Positions 9,122 to 17,895 of a DNA stretch of 64,000 bases are shown here, piece by piece. The position numbers and the translations under genes are program-made. Numbering within the stretch: the first letter of the stretch is position 1; each line of letters begins with the position of its first letter. The notes under the pieces were generated by a model. The model worked only from the letters and a program-made list of their open reading frames with translations, did not search any database and was not told the DNA's origin. Source of the stretch: Lacticaseibacillus camelliae DSM 22697 = JCM 13995 (GTDB lineage: Bacteria; Bacillota; Bacilli; Lactobacillales; Lactobacillaceae); assembly GCF_001311195.1 (NCBI RefSeq), contig NZ_BBAJ01000001.1:26401-90400 (forward strand), written 5' to 3'.

Positions 9122-9838
9122 TTACCGATTGGCGAGTGCGCGCAGGTGTGCCAATGCGTGCTGCGCTTGTGCATGGGTCGCTGAGGCGTCCTTAGAGGAC
9201 CTTGTCGTTGGATTTTCCAATGGCAGAAGGTCGTCTTGAGTGAGTCCAAACGACTTCTTCATGGCACCGTCGAGCACCTGCGTAGTCTCCGTCTGGAGGT
9301 CAAGCTTGATGGCTGCACCTTGGTATTGGTTGCCCATCACGTCACCGTTGAAGGAATCAATCGCCTTGATGTTAACCGTCGTGCCCGGATCCAACAGAAC
9401 GTAAGTTGCGCCAGACTTATCAGTGAACCAGTAAGCACCATCGTTGTCGAAGTAATCACCAGACGCTGGGCCAAAGACAAAGTTGATAGCGTTAGATGAC
9501 GCAGCTTCGAACTTGCGCTGAGCGGCTGGAATCACCTTCATGTCGTTATCTGCGTAAGCAAACTTGATTTGATTGGCGTTTTTGATGCGCGTAACACTTG
9601 CCAGGGAGCCTTTGTTGGAAATCGTACCAGGCAAATCTACCTGGGTCCCCGGTTCGTAATTTTTTGAGACGTCCGGGGTGGGAATGTTAGTGGTTGTGCG
9701 CATCGTGCCAATTGAGATGTTTTGCGTAGACTCGCTACTAGCAGTGAACCAGGCGTAGGTGCCGCCGCCAACGCTCAGCAGTAATGCCGCTAGGGCTGCT
9801 GCAATTTTGCCACGGTTACTAATATGGAACTTTTTCAT
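9122..9838 (-). CDS. TasA/camelysin-like secreted protein (SipW-type signal)
   Basis: This is probably an extracellular matrix or fibre-type protein. The N-terminus KIAAALAALLLSVGGGTYAW followed by FTASSES is the SipW-dependent signal peptide type seen in TasA, TapA and camelysin-like proteins. Later segments (ISIGTMRTTT, YEPGTQVDLPGTISNKGSLA) match the beta-rich start of that family. Length is 238 residues, close to TasA. The neighbouring gene encodes the matching signal peptidase and lies 57 bases upstream in the same direction. The C-terminus is an Ala/His-rich tail. Fibre formation or biofilm function is inference from the family. Codon use is more AT-rich than the surrounding chromosome. 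Confidence 0.75.
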   Translation of the reverse strand: MKKFHISNRGKIAAALAALLLSVGGGTYAWFTASSESTQNISIGTMRTTTNIPTPDVSKNYEPGTQVDLPGTISNKGSLASVTRIKNANQIKFAYADNDMKVIPAAQRKFEAASSNAINFVFGPASGDYFDNDGAYWFTDKSGATYVLLDPGTTVNIKAIDSFNGDVMGNQYQGAAIKLDLQTETTQVLDGAMKKSFGLTQDDLLPLENPTTRSSKDASATHAQAQHALAHLRALANR

Positions 9839-9895
9839 GATCTTTCTTCTCCTTCTGAGCTAGGATAATGATTTGGCGTAGTAGCCATAGCCCAA

Positions 9896-10366
9896 TTAAT
9901 ACGCTGGCTGCGAAAGCCAGCCAGCTGGCTGCTGGAAGAACAAGGCAACGTATCCAAGGTAGGGAATCACCAGCATTAACTTACCAAGCACATTTGCGCA
10001 CGAAGTCAGTCTGGTATCTTCATAAGTATTAGCATCGCCTTTGGTTTCAAATCGTATGTCACCTGATCTTTTGGGTATAGCGACAACTCTGTGGGTTAGT
10101 ACGGTGCCATCGACATTAGTGGAGATAATGTCTCCAGGGCGGATCTCGTGGGGATCAACTGATCGTGTGACGATTAAGCTGCCAACAGGCATCCGCGGGG
10201 CCATACTCCCACTTTGAACGACTCTGAAAGAAAGCGTGCCAGATGCCTGGTTGTAGAAGAGGCGATTGATACCAGTGAGTAGTAATAGCCCAAAAGCAAT
10301 CAACAAAGCTAGGTTACATAGCCAACTGACGATGCGATGCTTGTTCTTTGGTTTGGATACGGACAT
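9896..10366 (-). CDS. sipW: SipW-type (ER-type) signal peptidase I
   Basis: This is a membrane-bound signal peptidase that would process the TasA-like protein. The 156-residue protein has an N-terminal membrane segment (NLALLIAFGLLLLTGINRLF), the catalytic-serine motif VVQSGSMAPRMPVGSLI near residue 50, and VLTHRVVAI near 90. In ER-type enzymes a His replaces the usual Lys of bacterial signal peptidase I; the His in THRVV fits this. A C-terminal hydrophobic segment (KLMLVIPYLGYVALFF) follows. The ATG is preceded by AAGGAAGG. It sits 30 bases after the GH92 gene and 57 bases before the TasA-like gene, so all three are likely one transcript. Confidence 0.85.
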   Translation of the reverse strand: MSVSKPKNKHRIVSWLCNLALLIAFGLLLLTGINRLFYNQASGTLSFRVVQSGSMAPRMPVGSLIVTRSVDPHEIRPGDIISTNVDGTVLTHRVVAIPKRSGDIRFETKGDANTYEDTRLTSCANVLGKLMLVIPYLGYVALFFQQPAGWLSQPAY

Positions 10367-10396
10367 TGCAATCCTTCCTTAACTAATTAGAAGTAA

Positions 10397-13300
10397 CTAA
10401 TTTGATACACGGACCAGCGTCTTGGCTGTGGTACCACCAGGGGCGGTCACATAGACGTAGCTCATACCGGATTTCTTGGCCGTTACCGTGCCGTCGGCGG
10501 AAACTGACAGAACATCGTCTTTCTGAACGCTCCAGATCAGGTCTTGGGCGTTGACACCTGTAGGGGTGGCGTTGAGCTTGATCTTCTGACCGCGTTTGAC
10601 AATGTTCAGATTGGAATTGTTCAGCTTGACAGTCGCGTTCGTATCTTTCATGTCGCCAAGCAGTTCAATTTCGCCAATCTTACCTTCGCCGCCGTTGAAC
10701 TGGATGCGATAGTGGCTGAAGGCTTTGTTCTTTTGGTCAACCAGGTAAGGCTTGGTCTGTTGATCATAGGTGAAGCCGACCTTGGTCTGGGTGCCGACCT
10801 TGGTCCACTTCTTGCCATCGTTGGAGCCGAGTACTGTGACAGACTTGAAGGTCGTATCCTTGTTGATGTTGGTCAGGGTCATCAGGCTGACAACGCGGGC
10901 CTTATCCAAGGTGACGTCGATGGTTGAACCATTCTTCACGTCAGTTGCGGTGTCACTGTTGTTATCAGTCAAGTTCTTCGCATCAGGAATTGCACTGTCA
11001 ATCTTGACTGCCTTATCAAAGGCATCGGTCTTGACGTAAGGCGCCTCGGTGCCTTGGGTCAGGGAAGCAGGCTTATCTGATGGCTGGGTTCCGCGTGTCT
11101 TGTTCGGTGTTGCCGACATGTTGAAGGTCAAAGTGCCGCCCTTCATAAGGTCCTTGTAGTTCATGTACAGAGTGGAAACCGGCTTACCATTAAAGGTGAC
11201 GCTGTCCACGTAGACATTTGTCTTGCTGTTGTTCGGTGCGTTGACGGTCAGCGTCTTGCCGTTTGGCAGCTGAACGGTTGCTTGATCAAACAGTGGAGAG
11301 CCCAGGACGAACTGGTTGGTCGCAAGGTTCTCTGGGTACAGCCCGAGTGCAGAGAGGATGTACCATGCAGAGGCTTCACCGTTATCTTCGTCACCTAAGT
11401 AGCCTTGACCGAAATCACTGCCAACATATAGGCGGCTCAGAATGTCGCGAACATACTTCTGAGTTTCGTAAGGCTTGTTGGAGAAAGCATACATATAAAG
11501 AATGTCGTGTCCTGGCTGGTTGCTGTGTTCGTATTCGCCCAGTTTGCCTTCGCGTTGTTCACGCGCTTCGTGAATCACAAAGTCACCTGGCTTCCAGTCG
11601 CCTGGTGTGGTGACAATTTGGTCGAGCTTTTGACCCAACCCGGCTGGACCACCGTACAGGTTGGCTAGGCCATTACCATCTTGCGGGACTGGTACTGCAC
11701 CGTAGTCAAACGCATTTGTTTCTGTGTAGTCATGAGCCCATGAGCGGGGATCAAACGTGCTTGGCGTGGAGGTCCAACTGCCGTCAGTGTGCTTACCTTT
11801 GAACCAATCATCGGTCGCGGTCTTGCCACTGCCATCAAAGAGGTTGACATAGCTCAGCGCACGGTTCTTGAAGTACTCGGCTGCCCCTTTATCGCCCTTC
11901 TTAAGCGCCATCTGATAAAGGCCATAATCACTGATGTAGCCTTCGACTGACCATGAAAGGCCTTTGTCATCGGCTTCTGCTGGAACGTAGCCAATAAATT
12001 CAGACTGGTTTAAGTCAGTCCGGCCACCGTTAACCAAGTCCGTTGACTTAACTGTGGCGTTCTTCAAGGCTGCCTGATAAGCGTCATCACTGTCGAATGG
12101 AATGCCCTTGTTTAATGCATCGGCAAAGATGATGTCCTGGTTGGTGCCGACCATACTGTTGGTGCCACCCGGAGCGATCCAACGCGGAACCCAGGTGCTG
12201 TCCTTGAAGTGCTGGGTCAGGCCATTCAGGTAGCTGCTTTCCTTGTCAGGAGACAGTAGGGAGTAAGCTGACCAAGCAGTGCGGTAGGTGTCCCAGAAGC
12301 CGTTGTTGTAGTACATAACGCCATCTTTGGCGACCGGGTGCTCCATGTCGCCGCTGTACGGATCACTGTGAATCCACTGTGGCTTGTCATTTGTGCCCTT
12401 GTTTTCGCCGTAGAACGTCGGATACATGTAAAGGCGGTACAGGTTGGAGTAAAGTGTGGTCTTTTGAGCATCCGATGCGCCTTTGACTTGGATCTTGTTC
12501 AGCACAGAGTTCCAGTCGTTGGTAGTCTGGTTTTCCAGTTGACCAAAGGTGGTCTGCGCCAGCTCAAGGTCGTAGTTCTTCTTGGCTTGCTCTGCGCTGA
12601 TAAACGAGGTGGCAACCTTCATGGTGACTTTGTTGCTATCGAAGCTGACGATCCCTTGTTTGCTGTTTTCAACCTTGGCCTGGGTGTAAGGCTGGTCAAA
12701 GGTCCCGTAGACGTACATCTGCTTCATGCCGTTATTACCGTTCTTTGTAATCTCGGTGAAGGAGTTGGTGGCCTTGTCAAAGGTAAGAGTACCGTCGCCC
12801 TTGGAGGAGTCAAAAATTACGTTCTTGTTTTTGGCCGAGTCGGCAAAGTTAAACTCAGTAATGGAACCGTGCATGCTTGGCGTCAAGCTGATCGAAGAAC
12901 CGGCTGCGGCACCGCCGTCTGGGAACTTGATTGAGTAAAGTTGAGGCTTGGCAACTTCATCATCGTGGCTGAAGTTGGTCTCGTACTTGGTGTGGTCAAT
13001 GTCAGCACCACTTTGAACCTTGCTGGCATCGATGGAAGTATTAGCCATGAATTGCCAAGTGCCGCGGTCGCCAACCCAAATGGATGGCTCGTGACTGATG
13101 GTGATGTGCTGGAATTTCCGGCCGCCATTTTGCTGGTATTGATACATCGTATCATTGCCGTATTCAGTAACTGGGGCCCAGAAGTTGAAGCCGTTTGGCA
13201 CGGTCGTTGCCGGTACTGTCAAGCCGCGGGAAAAGTTTCCGTTAGAGTTGGTCCCGCGCAGCGTGTTGACGTAATCAACTGTACTGTTGATCGTTCTTTT

Positions 13301-14512
13301 GGCTTCATTACCAGAGAAGACCTTTACGTCATCCAGGAAGTTATCAAAGGTCTTCCCAGCGGTGGCGTTATCGTCTTCGAAGCTGACCATCATCTTGGTA
13401 ATAGTCTTGCCAGCGGCGATTTCACCAATGTTTGTGGTGATCTGGTTCCACTGGTTGTAGTACAGTGACCGGGAATCACCTTGGGCTTCGGGTGTGACTT
13501 CAAACCCATCGGTACTGGTAGGTTTGAGGTCGCTCAGGTGTGTACCATCTGAGAACTCCAGGTCCACACTCATGTGCATCGGTGTGTACGAGTAATCGTA
13601 GTGGTTGTCATAGTTGTGCTGACCATCAGACGGATAGATCTTGTACTGTAGGTTTGTGTCCTTTTGTACCTTGAGATTTAGATTATCAATAATGTCATTG
13701 TGGGCATAAACCTTACCGGAATCAGTGACCTTGCCTTTAACTTCCAGAGCTTGCGCCCCTGTCCAGCCGACGTTGTTCTGTTGGTTAATGGCATCTGTCG
13801 GCCCGTTACTGAGTGTAGTTGCCATTTCTGATTTAGCGCCGGTGTCTTTGACGCCAGTCCCCAGAACTAATCCAGAGAATTGAGTCATCGGGGCACCGCC
13901 GTTTTTGCTTACGACCAGTTTAAACTGGTCGTAAGCTTTACTGGTTTTGATCTTGTAATTATTGTAAGTTTCCCGGCCGGAGAATGTCTGGTTGGTTTGC
14001 TTATCAATTGAAGTCCAGTTCTTTCCGTCGTTGCTGGCAAGTAATTCCCAGTCCGCCGGGTCACGGGTAGGCTCGTCATTGGCGGAGCTAATAGCATATT
14101 CCCCAATCTGTTCTGGCTTCGTAAGTGAAAAGCTAACCGAAATATTCTGACCGTTATTCTCGTTAGTATTGAATTTTGTTCCTACGTTCCCATCAAATAG
14201 ATTCTGCTTGGTTTCCGAATCAGGGTTAAAGTCTGAACTTCCTTTAATGCTTGATTTATCGACCTCTGCACTGACATCACCGTCGACAACACTGCCGTAA
14301 GAAGCGGTAACACCTTTGGTGCCGAGCTTTGCATCAGTTTGATTGAGCTGAACTGGTGTCTTCTCATTTGCTTCAAACGACGTAAAGAACGACGAGGTGT
14401 CGTTCGTGCTACCTGCCGCGTGAGTGTACTGATTGTTGGTTGGTGCTAGGCTCATTAAAACCCCTGAGCAAACTAGTGTAACCAGCAATTCAATCTTTCT
14501 CTGCTTCTTCAT
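10397..14512 (-). CDS. Secreted GH92 alpha-mannosidase with F5/8C and Ig-like modules
   Basis: This is a large extracellular glycoside hydrolase (1371 residues), probably an exo-alpha-mannosidase acting on mannan or N-glycan-type chains. A signal peptide (KIELLVTLVCSGVLMSLAPT) is followed by an F5/8C-like carbohydrate-binding module at about 95-215 (DWELLASNDGKNWTSI). The GH92 domain lies at about 410-1100: GFNFWAPVTEYGND, FWDTYRTAWSAYSLL, LSWSVEGYISDYGLYQ and GYLGDEDNGEASAWYILSAL, the last two rich in the conserved acids. A second F5/8C-like module (LGSNDGKKWTKVG) lies near 1200 and a Big_2-like Ig domain closes the protein. There is no LPXTG motif. A TATAAT box (14536-14541) lies upstream on the minus strand without a good -35. 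AT-rich composition suggests transfer. Confidence 0.88.
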   Translation of the reverse strand: MKKQRKIELLVTLVCSGVLMSLAPTNNQYTHAAGSTNDTSSFFTSFEANEKTPVQLNQTDAKLGTKGVTASYGSVVDGDVSAEVDKSSIKGSSDFNPDSETKQNLFDGNVGTKFNTNENNGQNISVSFSLTKPEQIGEYAISSANDEPTRDPADWELLASNDGKNWTSIDKQTNQTFSGRETYNNYKIKTSKAYDQFKLVVSKNGGAPMTQFSGLVLGTGVKDTGAKSEMATTLSNGPTDAINQQNNVGWTGAQALEVKGKVTDSGKVYAHNDIIDNLNLKVQKDTNLQYKIYPSDGQHNYDNHYDYSYTPMHMSVDLEFSDGTHLSDLKPTSTDGFEVTPEAQGDSRSLYYNQWNQITTNIGEIAAGKTITKMMVSFEDDNATAGKTFDNFLDDVKVFSGNEAKRTINSTVDYVNTLRGTNSNGNFSRGLTVPATTVPNGFNFWAPVTEYGNDTMYQYQQNGGRKFQHITISHEPSIWVGDRGTWQFMANTSIDASKVQSGADIDHTKYETNFSHDDEVAKPQLYSIKFPDGGAAAGSSISLTPSMHGSITEFNFADSAKNKNVIFDSSKGDGTLTFDKATNSFTEITKNGNNGMKQMYVYGTFDQPYTQAKVENSKQGIVSFDSNKVTMKVATSFISAEQAKKNYDLELAQTTFGQLENQTTNDWNSVLNKIQVKGASDAQKTTLYSNLYRLYMYPTFYGENKGTNDKPQWIHSDPYSGDMEHPVAKDGVMYYNNGFWDTYRTAWSAYSLLSPDKESSYLNGLTQHFKDSTWVPRWIAPGGTNSMVGTNQDIIFADALNKGIPFDSDDAYQAALKNATVKSTDLVNGGRTDLNQSEFIGYVPAEADDKGLSWSVEGYISDYGLYQMALKKGDKGAAEYFKNRALSYVNLFDGSGKTATDDWFKGKHTDGSWTSTPSTFDPRSWAHDYTETNAFDYGAVPVPQDGNGLANLYGGPAGLGQKLDQIVTTPGDWKPGDFVIHEAREQREGKLGEYEHSNQPGHDILYMYAFSNKPYETQKYVRDILSRLYVGSDFGQGYLGDEDNGEASAWYILSALGLYPENLATNQFVLGSPLFDQATVQLPNGKTLTVNAPNNSKTNVYVDSVTFNGKPVSTLYMNYKDLMKGGTLTFNMSATPNKTRGTQPSDKPASLTQGTEAPYVKTDAFDKAVKIDSAIPDAKNLTDNNSDTATDVKNGSTIDVTLDKARVVSLMTLTNINKDTTFKSVTVLGSNDGKKWTKVGTQTKVGFTYDQQTKPYLVDQKNKAFSHYRIQFNGGEGKIGEIELLGDMKDTNATVKLNNSNLNIVKRGQKIKLNATPTGVNAQDLIWSVQKDDVLSVSADGTVTAKKSGMSYVYVTAPGGTTAKTLVRVSN

Positions 14513-14792
14513 GCTGAACCCCTTTTCCGCATTGCATTATAGAAAAAGTCAACTTGCTGTTTGGTCAATCCTGTCACTGTAAGCTGAAGGTACTGCCAGA
14601 AGCCCACGAATTAGAGTTTTGTACTCAGCTAAAATGACAATGACCGGTCCCAAACGGGTTATCCTGTGGACGAAAATAGTTATTAGTAAGCTGCAAGCGG
14701 TGCTGTTAATTAGATGCCACCCCTTTTCCCAAAGCTTACCGACAACTAGCGTTAGCTAATCGCTTTGACCAATCGTGCTGTTGAACAAAGAC

Positions 14793-14933
14793 TTATTCAA
14801 CCTGGGCCCAATCGATCTTATCGCCAGGATGCGCATTGAATCCTACGCCGCACCCCACGATAATTTTCGCGGTGCCGCGATCGTCCACCTGTACTAAATT
14901 GTTGTTGATCCGACGTGTAATCTTCACTTTCAC
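14793..14933 (-). CDS. Orphan CAT RNA-binding domain (BglG/LicT antiterminator type), 46 residues
   Basis: A short frame starts at GTG 14933 (another GTG at 14936) after GGGG and encodes VKVKITRRINNNLVQVDD, then KIIVGCGVGFNAHPGDKID and WAQVE. This is close to the whole CAT RNA-binding domain of LicT/SacT-type antiterminators, where INNN and the GxGxGFxxxPGDxID segment are hallmarks. No PRD regulatory domains follow in any frame before GH92. It is therefore either a remnant of a lost beta-glucoside or sucrose antiterminator or a stand-alone RNA-binding protein. A strong palindrome with a T run lies directly upstream. No ribonucleic antiterminator target was recognised. Confidence 0.6.
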   Translation of the reverse strand: MKVKITRRINNNLVQVDDRGTAKIIVGCGVGFNAHPGDKIDWAQVE

Positions 14934-14950
14934 CACCCCAAAGACTATAT

Positions 14951-14979
14951 TTGTACACACGAATTTAGCGCTGTATAAA
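14951..14979 (+). promoter_or_regulatory. Promoter-like pair on the plus strand
   Basis: TTGTAC (14951-14956) and TATAAA (14974-14979) are 17 bases apart. Transcription would run into the 31-base palindrome and then noncoding DNA, with no gene on this strand before 18604. Confidence 0.4.
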
Positions 14980-14980
14980 A

Positions 14981-15011
14981 ATGACCTAATAACTTTAAGT
15001 TATTAGGTCAT
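14981..15011 (-). terminator. 31-base perfect palindrome, terminator-like on the minus strand
   Basis: Two 15-base arms, ATGACCTAATAACTT (14981-14995) and its complement (14997-15011), flank one T. Read on the minus strand it is followed by TTTTATAC, as in a terminator. It lies 48 bases upstream of the orphan CAT frame. Confidence 0.6.
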
Positions 15012-15366
15012 GCCGGAATTGTCCGTAACAAACCAACGTTAAAATCGCTTACACGTGAATGCTATCACGAACTTTGGCCTTGTCAACCTTATTTTACCTG
15101 TATAAACAAACACTATGATTAAAATCACAACGTTTTACAAGGGGTACCAATGCAGCGGAAAAATGATTCGGCTTAATGGGGCGCGTACCTGACAGTCAAG
15201 CTTGCCACAATAGCATAACAGAATTTATAAATGCAAATAACATATGGAAATTTTTGGGCCAACGGTTAAAAGTCGTCTTGCCGGGAAACTCTTTTTTATA
15301 TGCGGCTTCAAGCGTCACAAGGGGGCTCGACTTGTCAGCTTTACCACCACTTTAGCTGATAGCGAA

Positions 15367-15406
15367 AGTGGCGAAGAATGATTCCATCGAATCATTCTTC
15401 GCCACT
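15367..15406 (-). terminator. Strong hairpin downstream of the ABC transporter genes
   Basis: Arms of 18 bases (15367-15384 and 15389-15406) are perfectly complementary around a CATC loop. It lies 31 bases past the glnQ-like stop, as expected for a terminator, but lacks a clear T run. Confidence 0.55.
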
Positions 15407-15436
15407 ATGGTTAGTCTGTTTTATGCTGATGACGGA

Positions 15437-16180
15437 TTAGATCCGGCTCAGGTAGCGCTTCAAGAAGTCCTGGGTGGCCTGTTGCTGCGGGTGACCGAAG
15501 AGTTCGTCCGGCTTGCCGGTTTCCGCGATGACGCCTTCGTGCATGAAGACGACTTTATCTGAAACGTCGCGGGCAAAAGCCATTTCGTGGGTGACGATGA
15601 TCATCGTCAGCCCAGTGTGGGCCAGAGCGGTCATGGCGTTCAGGACGTCGTCGACCATTTCGGGGTCAAGGGCCGAGGTCGGCTCATCGAACAGCAGGAC
15701 CTCGGGATCCATGGCCTCGGCCCGGGCGATGGCGACCCGCTGCTGCTGGCCACCGGAAAGCTGGGCCGGCTTGGCGTTGACGAACGGATCCATGCCGACA
15801 CTGTTCAGCAGTTCCAGCGCATGCTTTTTCGCCTCGTCGGCGCCGCGGTTGAGCACGGTTTGCTGACCGACCATGACGTTTTGCAGCACAGTCAGGTTGT
15901 TGAACAGGTTAAACGACTGGAACACCATGCCGACATGGGCGCGGTACAGCGGCAGGTTAAAGTCGTCGGTCAGGATGCTTTTGCCGTGGAACAAAATGTC
16001 GCCATCCGTTGGGGTTTCGAGCAGGTTGACGTTGCGTAGCAGGGTCGACTTGCCGGAGCCGGAGCGGCCGATGATGGAGACCACCTGGCCTTTGTCGACT
16101 GTTAGGTTGATGTCCTTTAAGACCTCGTGAGTGCCGAAGGACTTTTTTAAATTACGCACTTCAATAATGGGTTCTGACAT
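15437..16180 (-). CDS. Amino-acid ABC transporter ATP-binding protein (GlnQ type)
   Basis: This is the ATPase that powers the adjacent permease. The 247-residue protein has Walker [10 protein letters not shown] at residues 38-46, a Q-loop in [11 protein letters not shown], the signature [14 protein letters not shown] near 140, Walker [15 protein letters not shown] near 164 and the switch His in [12 protein letters not shown]. These are typical of polar amino-acid importers (PAAT family). The ATG at 16180 follows AGGAGGAC and lies 13 bases after the permease stop. Because the operon leader carries a lysine riboswitch, lysine (or a basic amino acid) is the likely cargo. Confidence 0.92.
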   Translation of the reverse strand: MSEPIIEVRNLKKSFGTHEVLKDINLTVDKGQVVSIIGRSGSGKSTLLRNVNLLETPTDGDILFHGKSILTDDFNLPLYRAHVGMVFQSFNLFNNLTVLQNVMVGQQTVLNRGADEAKKHALELLNSVGMDPFVNAKPAQLSGGQQQRVAIARAEAMDPEVLLFDEPTSALDPEMVDDVLNAMTALAHTGLTMIIVTHEMAFARDVSDKVVFMHEGVIAETGKPDELFGHPQQQATQDFLKRYLSRI

Positions 16181-16193
16181 GTTTTTGTCCTCC

Positions 16194-17783
16194 TTACTTG
16201 ATCTTTGGGGTGTCAACTTGCATCTGGTTGGTCATCAAATCGTAATCCTTGGGCCCATCCATCCGCTTTTCGACCAGTCTGAACAGCCGGCTGATGGTAA
16301 AGGTGAGCAGCAGGTAGATCCCGGCGACGACCAGGTAGGTGTGGAAGAACTGGAAGTTCTGACCCGCCACGGTTTCGGCGCTGAAGAACAGTTCGGAAAC
16401 GGAGATGACGGACAGCACTGACGTATCCTTGATGTTGACGATGAATTCATTGGTGACGGCCGGCAGGGAATTGCGAATCGCTTGCGGCAGGATGACCTTG
16501 GTCATGGTTTGCCAGTGGGTCATGCCCAGCGCGTGTGCGGCTTCGAACTGGCCGGAGTCGACAGAGGTGATGCCCCCACGGATGATTTCAGAGATGTAAG
16601 CCCCGGTGTTAATAGACACAATGAACAAGGCGGCCACGGTACGGTCCATGTTGACGTGAAACGCGAGGGCGGCGCCGTAGTAAACGACGGCGGCCTGGAC
16701 GATCATTGGGGTGCCCCGGAAGACTTCAATGTAGACGGCGAGCAGCCAGTTGCCGATGGCCCGCAGACCGCGTTTGCCGCGGTTCTTGGGTACCGGGGTG
16801 GTGCGGGCGATGCCGACCAGCAACCCGATCAGGAAACCAACGACGGTCCCAATCAGGGAGATGAACAGCGTCATACCGGTCCCACGCAGGAGCATCGGGC
16901 CGTACTGCTTCAGCAGGGCGACGAACCAGTTGCCCTGACTGGTGGTGGATGGCTGGTCCGCGACGGCCTGGTTCATTAACTGATCACGCTCTTTTTGCGG
17001 GATCTTTGCCAGCTCGGCGTTGATCTTGGCCTTGTCCGGGTCGTTCTTACGGATCCCAATCGCCAGATCCACGTCCTCCGGGTTGGTCTTGAAGCCATTT
17101 TTCTTGGAGAAACGCAGGTAGGTCAGATCGGGGTTGGCATTTTCGGCGGTGATGCCCTCAGGCACTTCGGAGACATAGCCGTCGATGGTGCCGGATTCAA
17201 GCGCCACCCGCATGGCGGGGAAGTTATCCATGGCGGGTTCCTTGATGACGCCCTTCATTTGCTTGATGGCCTGATAGTGGAAGGTCGACAGCTGCGCCGT
17301 GATCTTGGCGTTCTTGAAATCATTGATGCTCTTGGCTTTGGCGTACTTACTGTCGCGGCGTACCACGACGGTCAGCTTGCTGGCGTAGTAGGTATTGGTA
17401 AAATCGATGGTCTTGCGGCGTTCAGGCGTCGGGCTCATGCCCGCGATGATGGCGTCGATCTTGCCGGAGGTCAATGCCGGCGGCAGGCCATTCCAGGACG
17501 TCTTGACGACGACGACCTTTTTGCCCAAGGCCTTGGCGACCTTCTTGGCCATCTGGACGTCATAACCGTTGGCGTAATCCGAGCTGCCTTGGATCCTGAC
17601 AGCGCCGTTCGCGGCCGTGTTTTGGGTCCAGTTGAACGGGGCGTAGCCGGCTTCCATGCCGACCTTGAACGTGCCCTTGGTTGCGGCGGCCACGTGCTGT
17701 GGCGTGCCGGCGCTGATGCCCGCCGCCACGGCGAGCAGTGCGAGACCGCTGACAAGGCGGCCCCAGAAATGCTTCTTCATCAT
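16194..17783 (-). CDS. Amino-acid ABC transporter, fused substrate-binding protein and permease (probable lysine importer)
   Basis: The 529-residue protein fuses an extracytoplasmic binding domain to a membrane permease, as in GlnP of lactic acid bacteria. A signal sequence (LVSGLALLAVAAGISAG) is followed by one binding domain at about 38-280 (FKVGMEAGYAPFNWT, DAIIAGMSPTPERRKTIDFT). A PAAT permease domain occupies about 305-520, with the EAA-like loop EAAHALGMTHWQTMTKVILP. The start ATG (17783) follows GGGAG; a second ATG comes next. Control is by a lysine riboswitch and terminator in the leader, which points to lysine as substrate. The cargo is inference; the architecture is directly visible. 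Confidence 0.9.
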   Translation of the reverse strand: MMKKHFWGRLVSGLALLAVAAGISAGTPQHVAAATKGTFKVGMEAGYAPFNWTQNTAANGAVRIQGSSDYANGYDVQMAKKVAKALGKKVVVVKTSWNGLPPALTSGKIDAIIAGMSPTPERRKTIDFTNTYYASKLTVVVRRDSKYAKAKSINDFKNAKITAQLSTFHYQAIKQMKGVIKEPAMDNFPAMRVALESGTIDGYVSEVPEGITAENANPDLTYLRFSKKNGFKTNPEDVDLAIGIRKNDPDKAKINAELAKIPQKERDQLMNQAVADQPSTTSQGNWFVALLKQYGPMLLRGTGMTLFISLIGTVVGFLIGLLVGIARTTPVPKNRGKRGLRAIGNWLLAVYIEVFRGTPMIVQAAVVYYGAALAFHVNMDRTVAALFIVSINTGAYISEIIRGGITSVDSGQFEAAHALGMTHWQTMTKVILPQAIRNSLPAVTNEFIVNIKDTSVLSVISVSELFFSAETVAGQNFQFFHTYLVVAGIYLLLTFTISRLFRLVEKRMDGPKDYDLMTNQMQVDTPKIK

Positions 17784-17842
17784 TAAAAACTCCCTTCGTG
17801 TTGTCCCAAGTTAACTTGGTGAACCACGCGGGAAATAGAGAA

Positions 17843-17878
17843 GTAAAAAGGCCGGCCTATAAGTGAAATAGGCCGACC
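17843..17878 (-). terminator. Riboswitch-controlled terminator
   Basis: On the minus strand GGTCGGCCTAT pairs with ATAGGCCGGCC around a seven-base loop, followed by TTTTTACTT. It lies between the lysine aptamer and the transporter start, as expected for transcriptional attenuation. Confidence 0.85.
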
Positions 17879-17895
17879 GATGATTTCAGTGGTTA

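Larger units (their letters stand above)
14513..15436. other. Long noncoding stretch upstream of GH92
   Basis: 924 bases of AT-rich DNA without a full-length gene. It contains the orphan CAT-domain frame (14793-14933), a promoter-like pair (14951-14979), a 31-base palindrome (14981-15011) and an 18-base-arm hairpin (15367-15406), each listed separately. A tiny frame MQRKNDSA at 15150 follows AAGGGG but is too short to call. Confidence 0.55.

Noticed and set aside
17815..17835. T-box-like string (TGGTGAACCACGCGG) on the plus strand
   Set aside because: It resembles the T-box core only loosely, has no specifier stem and points away from the transporter. The minus-strand lysine aptamer explains the region.
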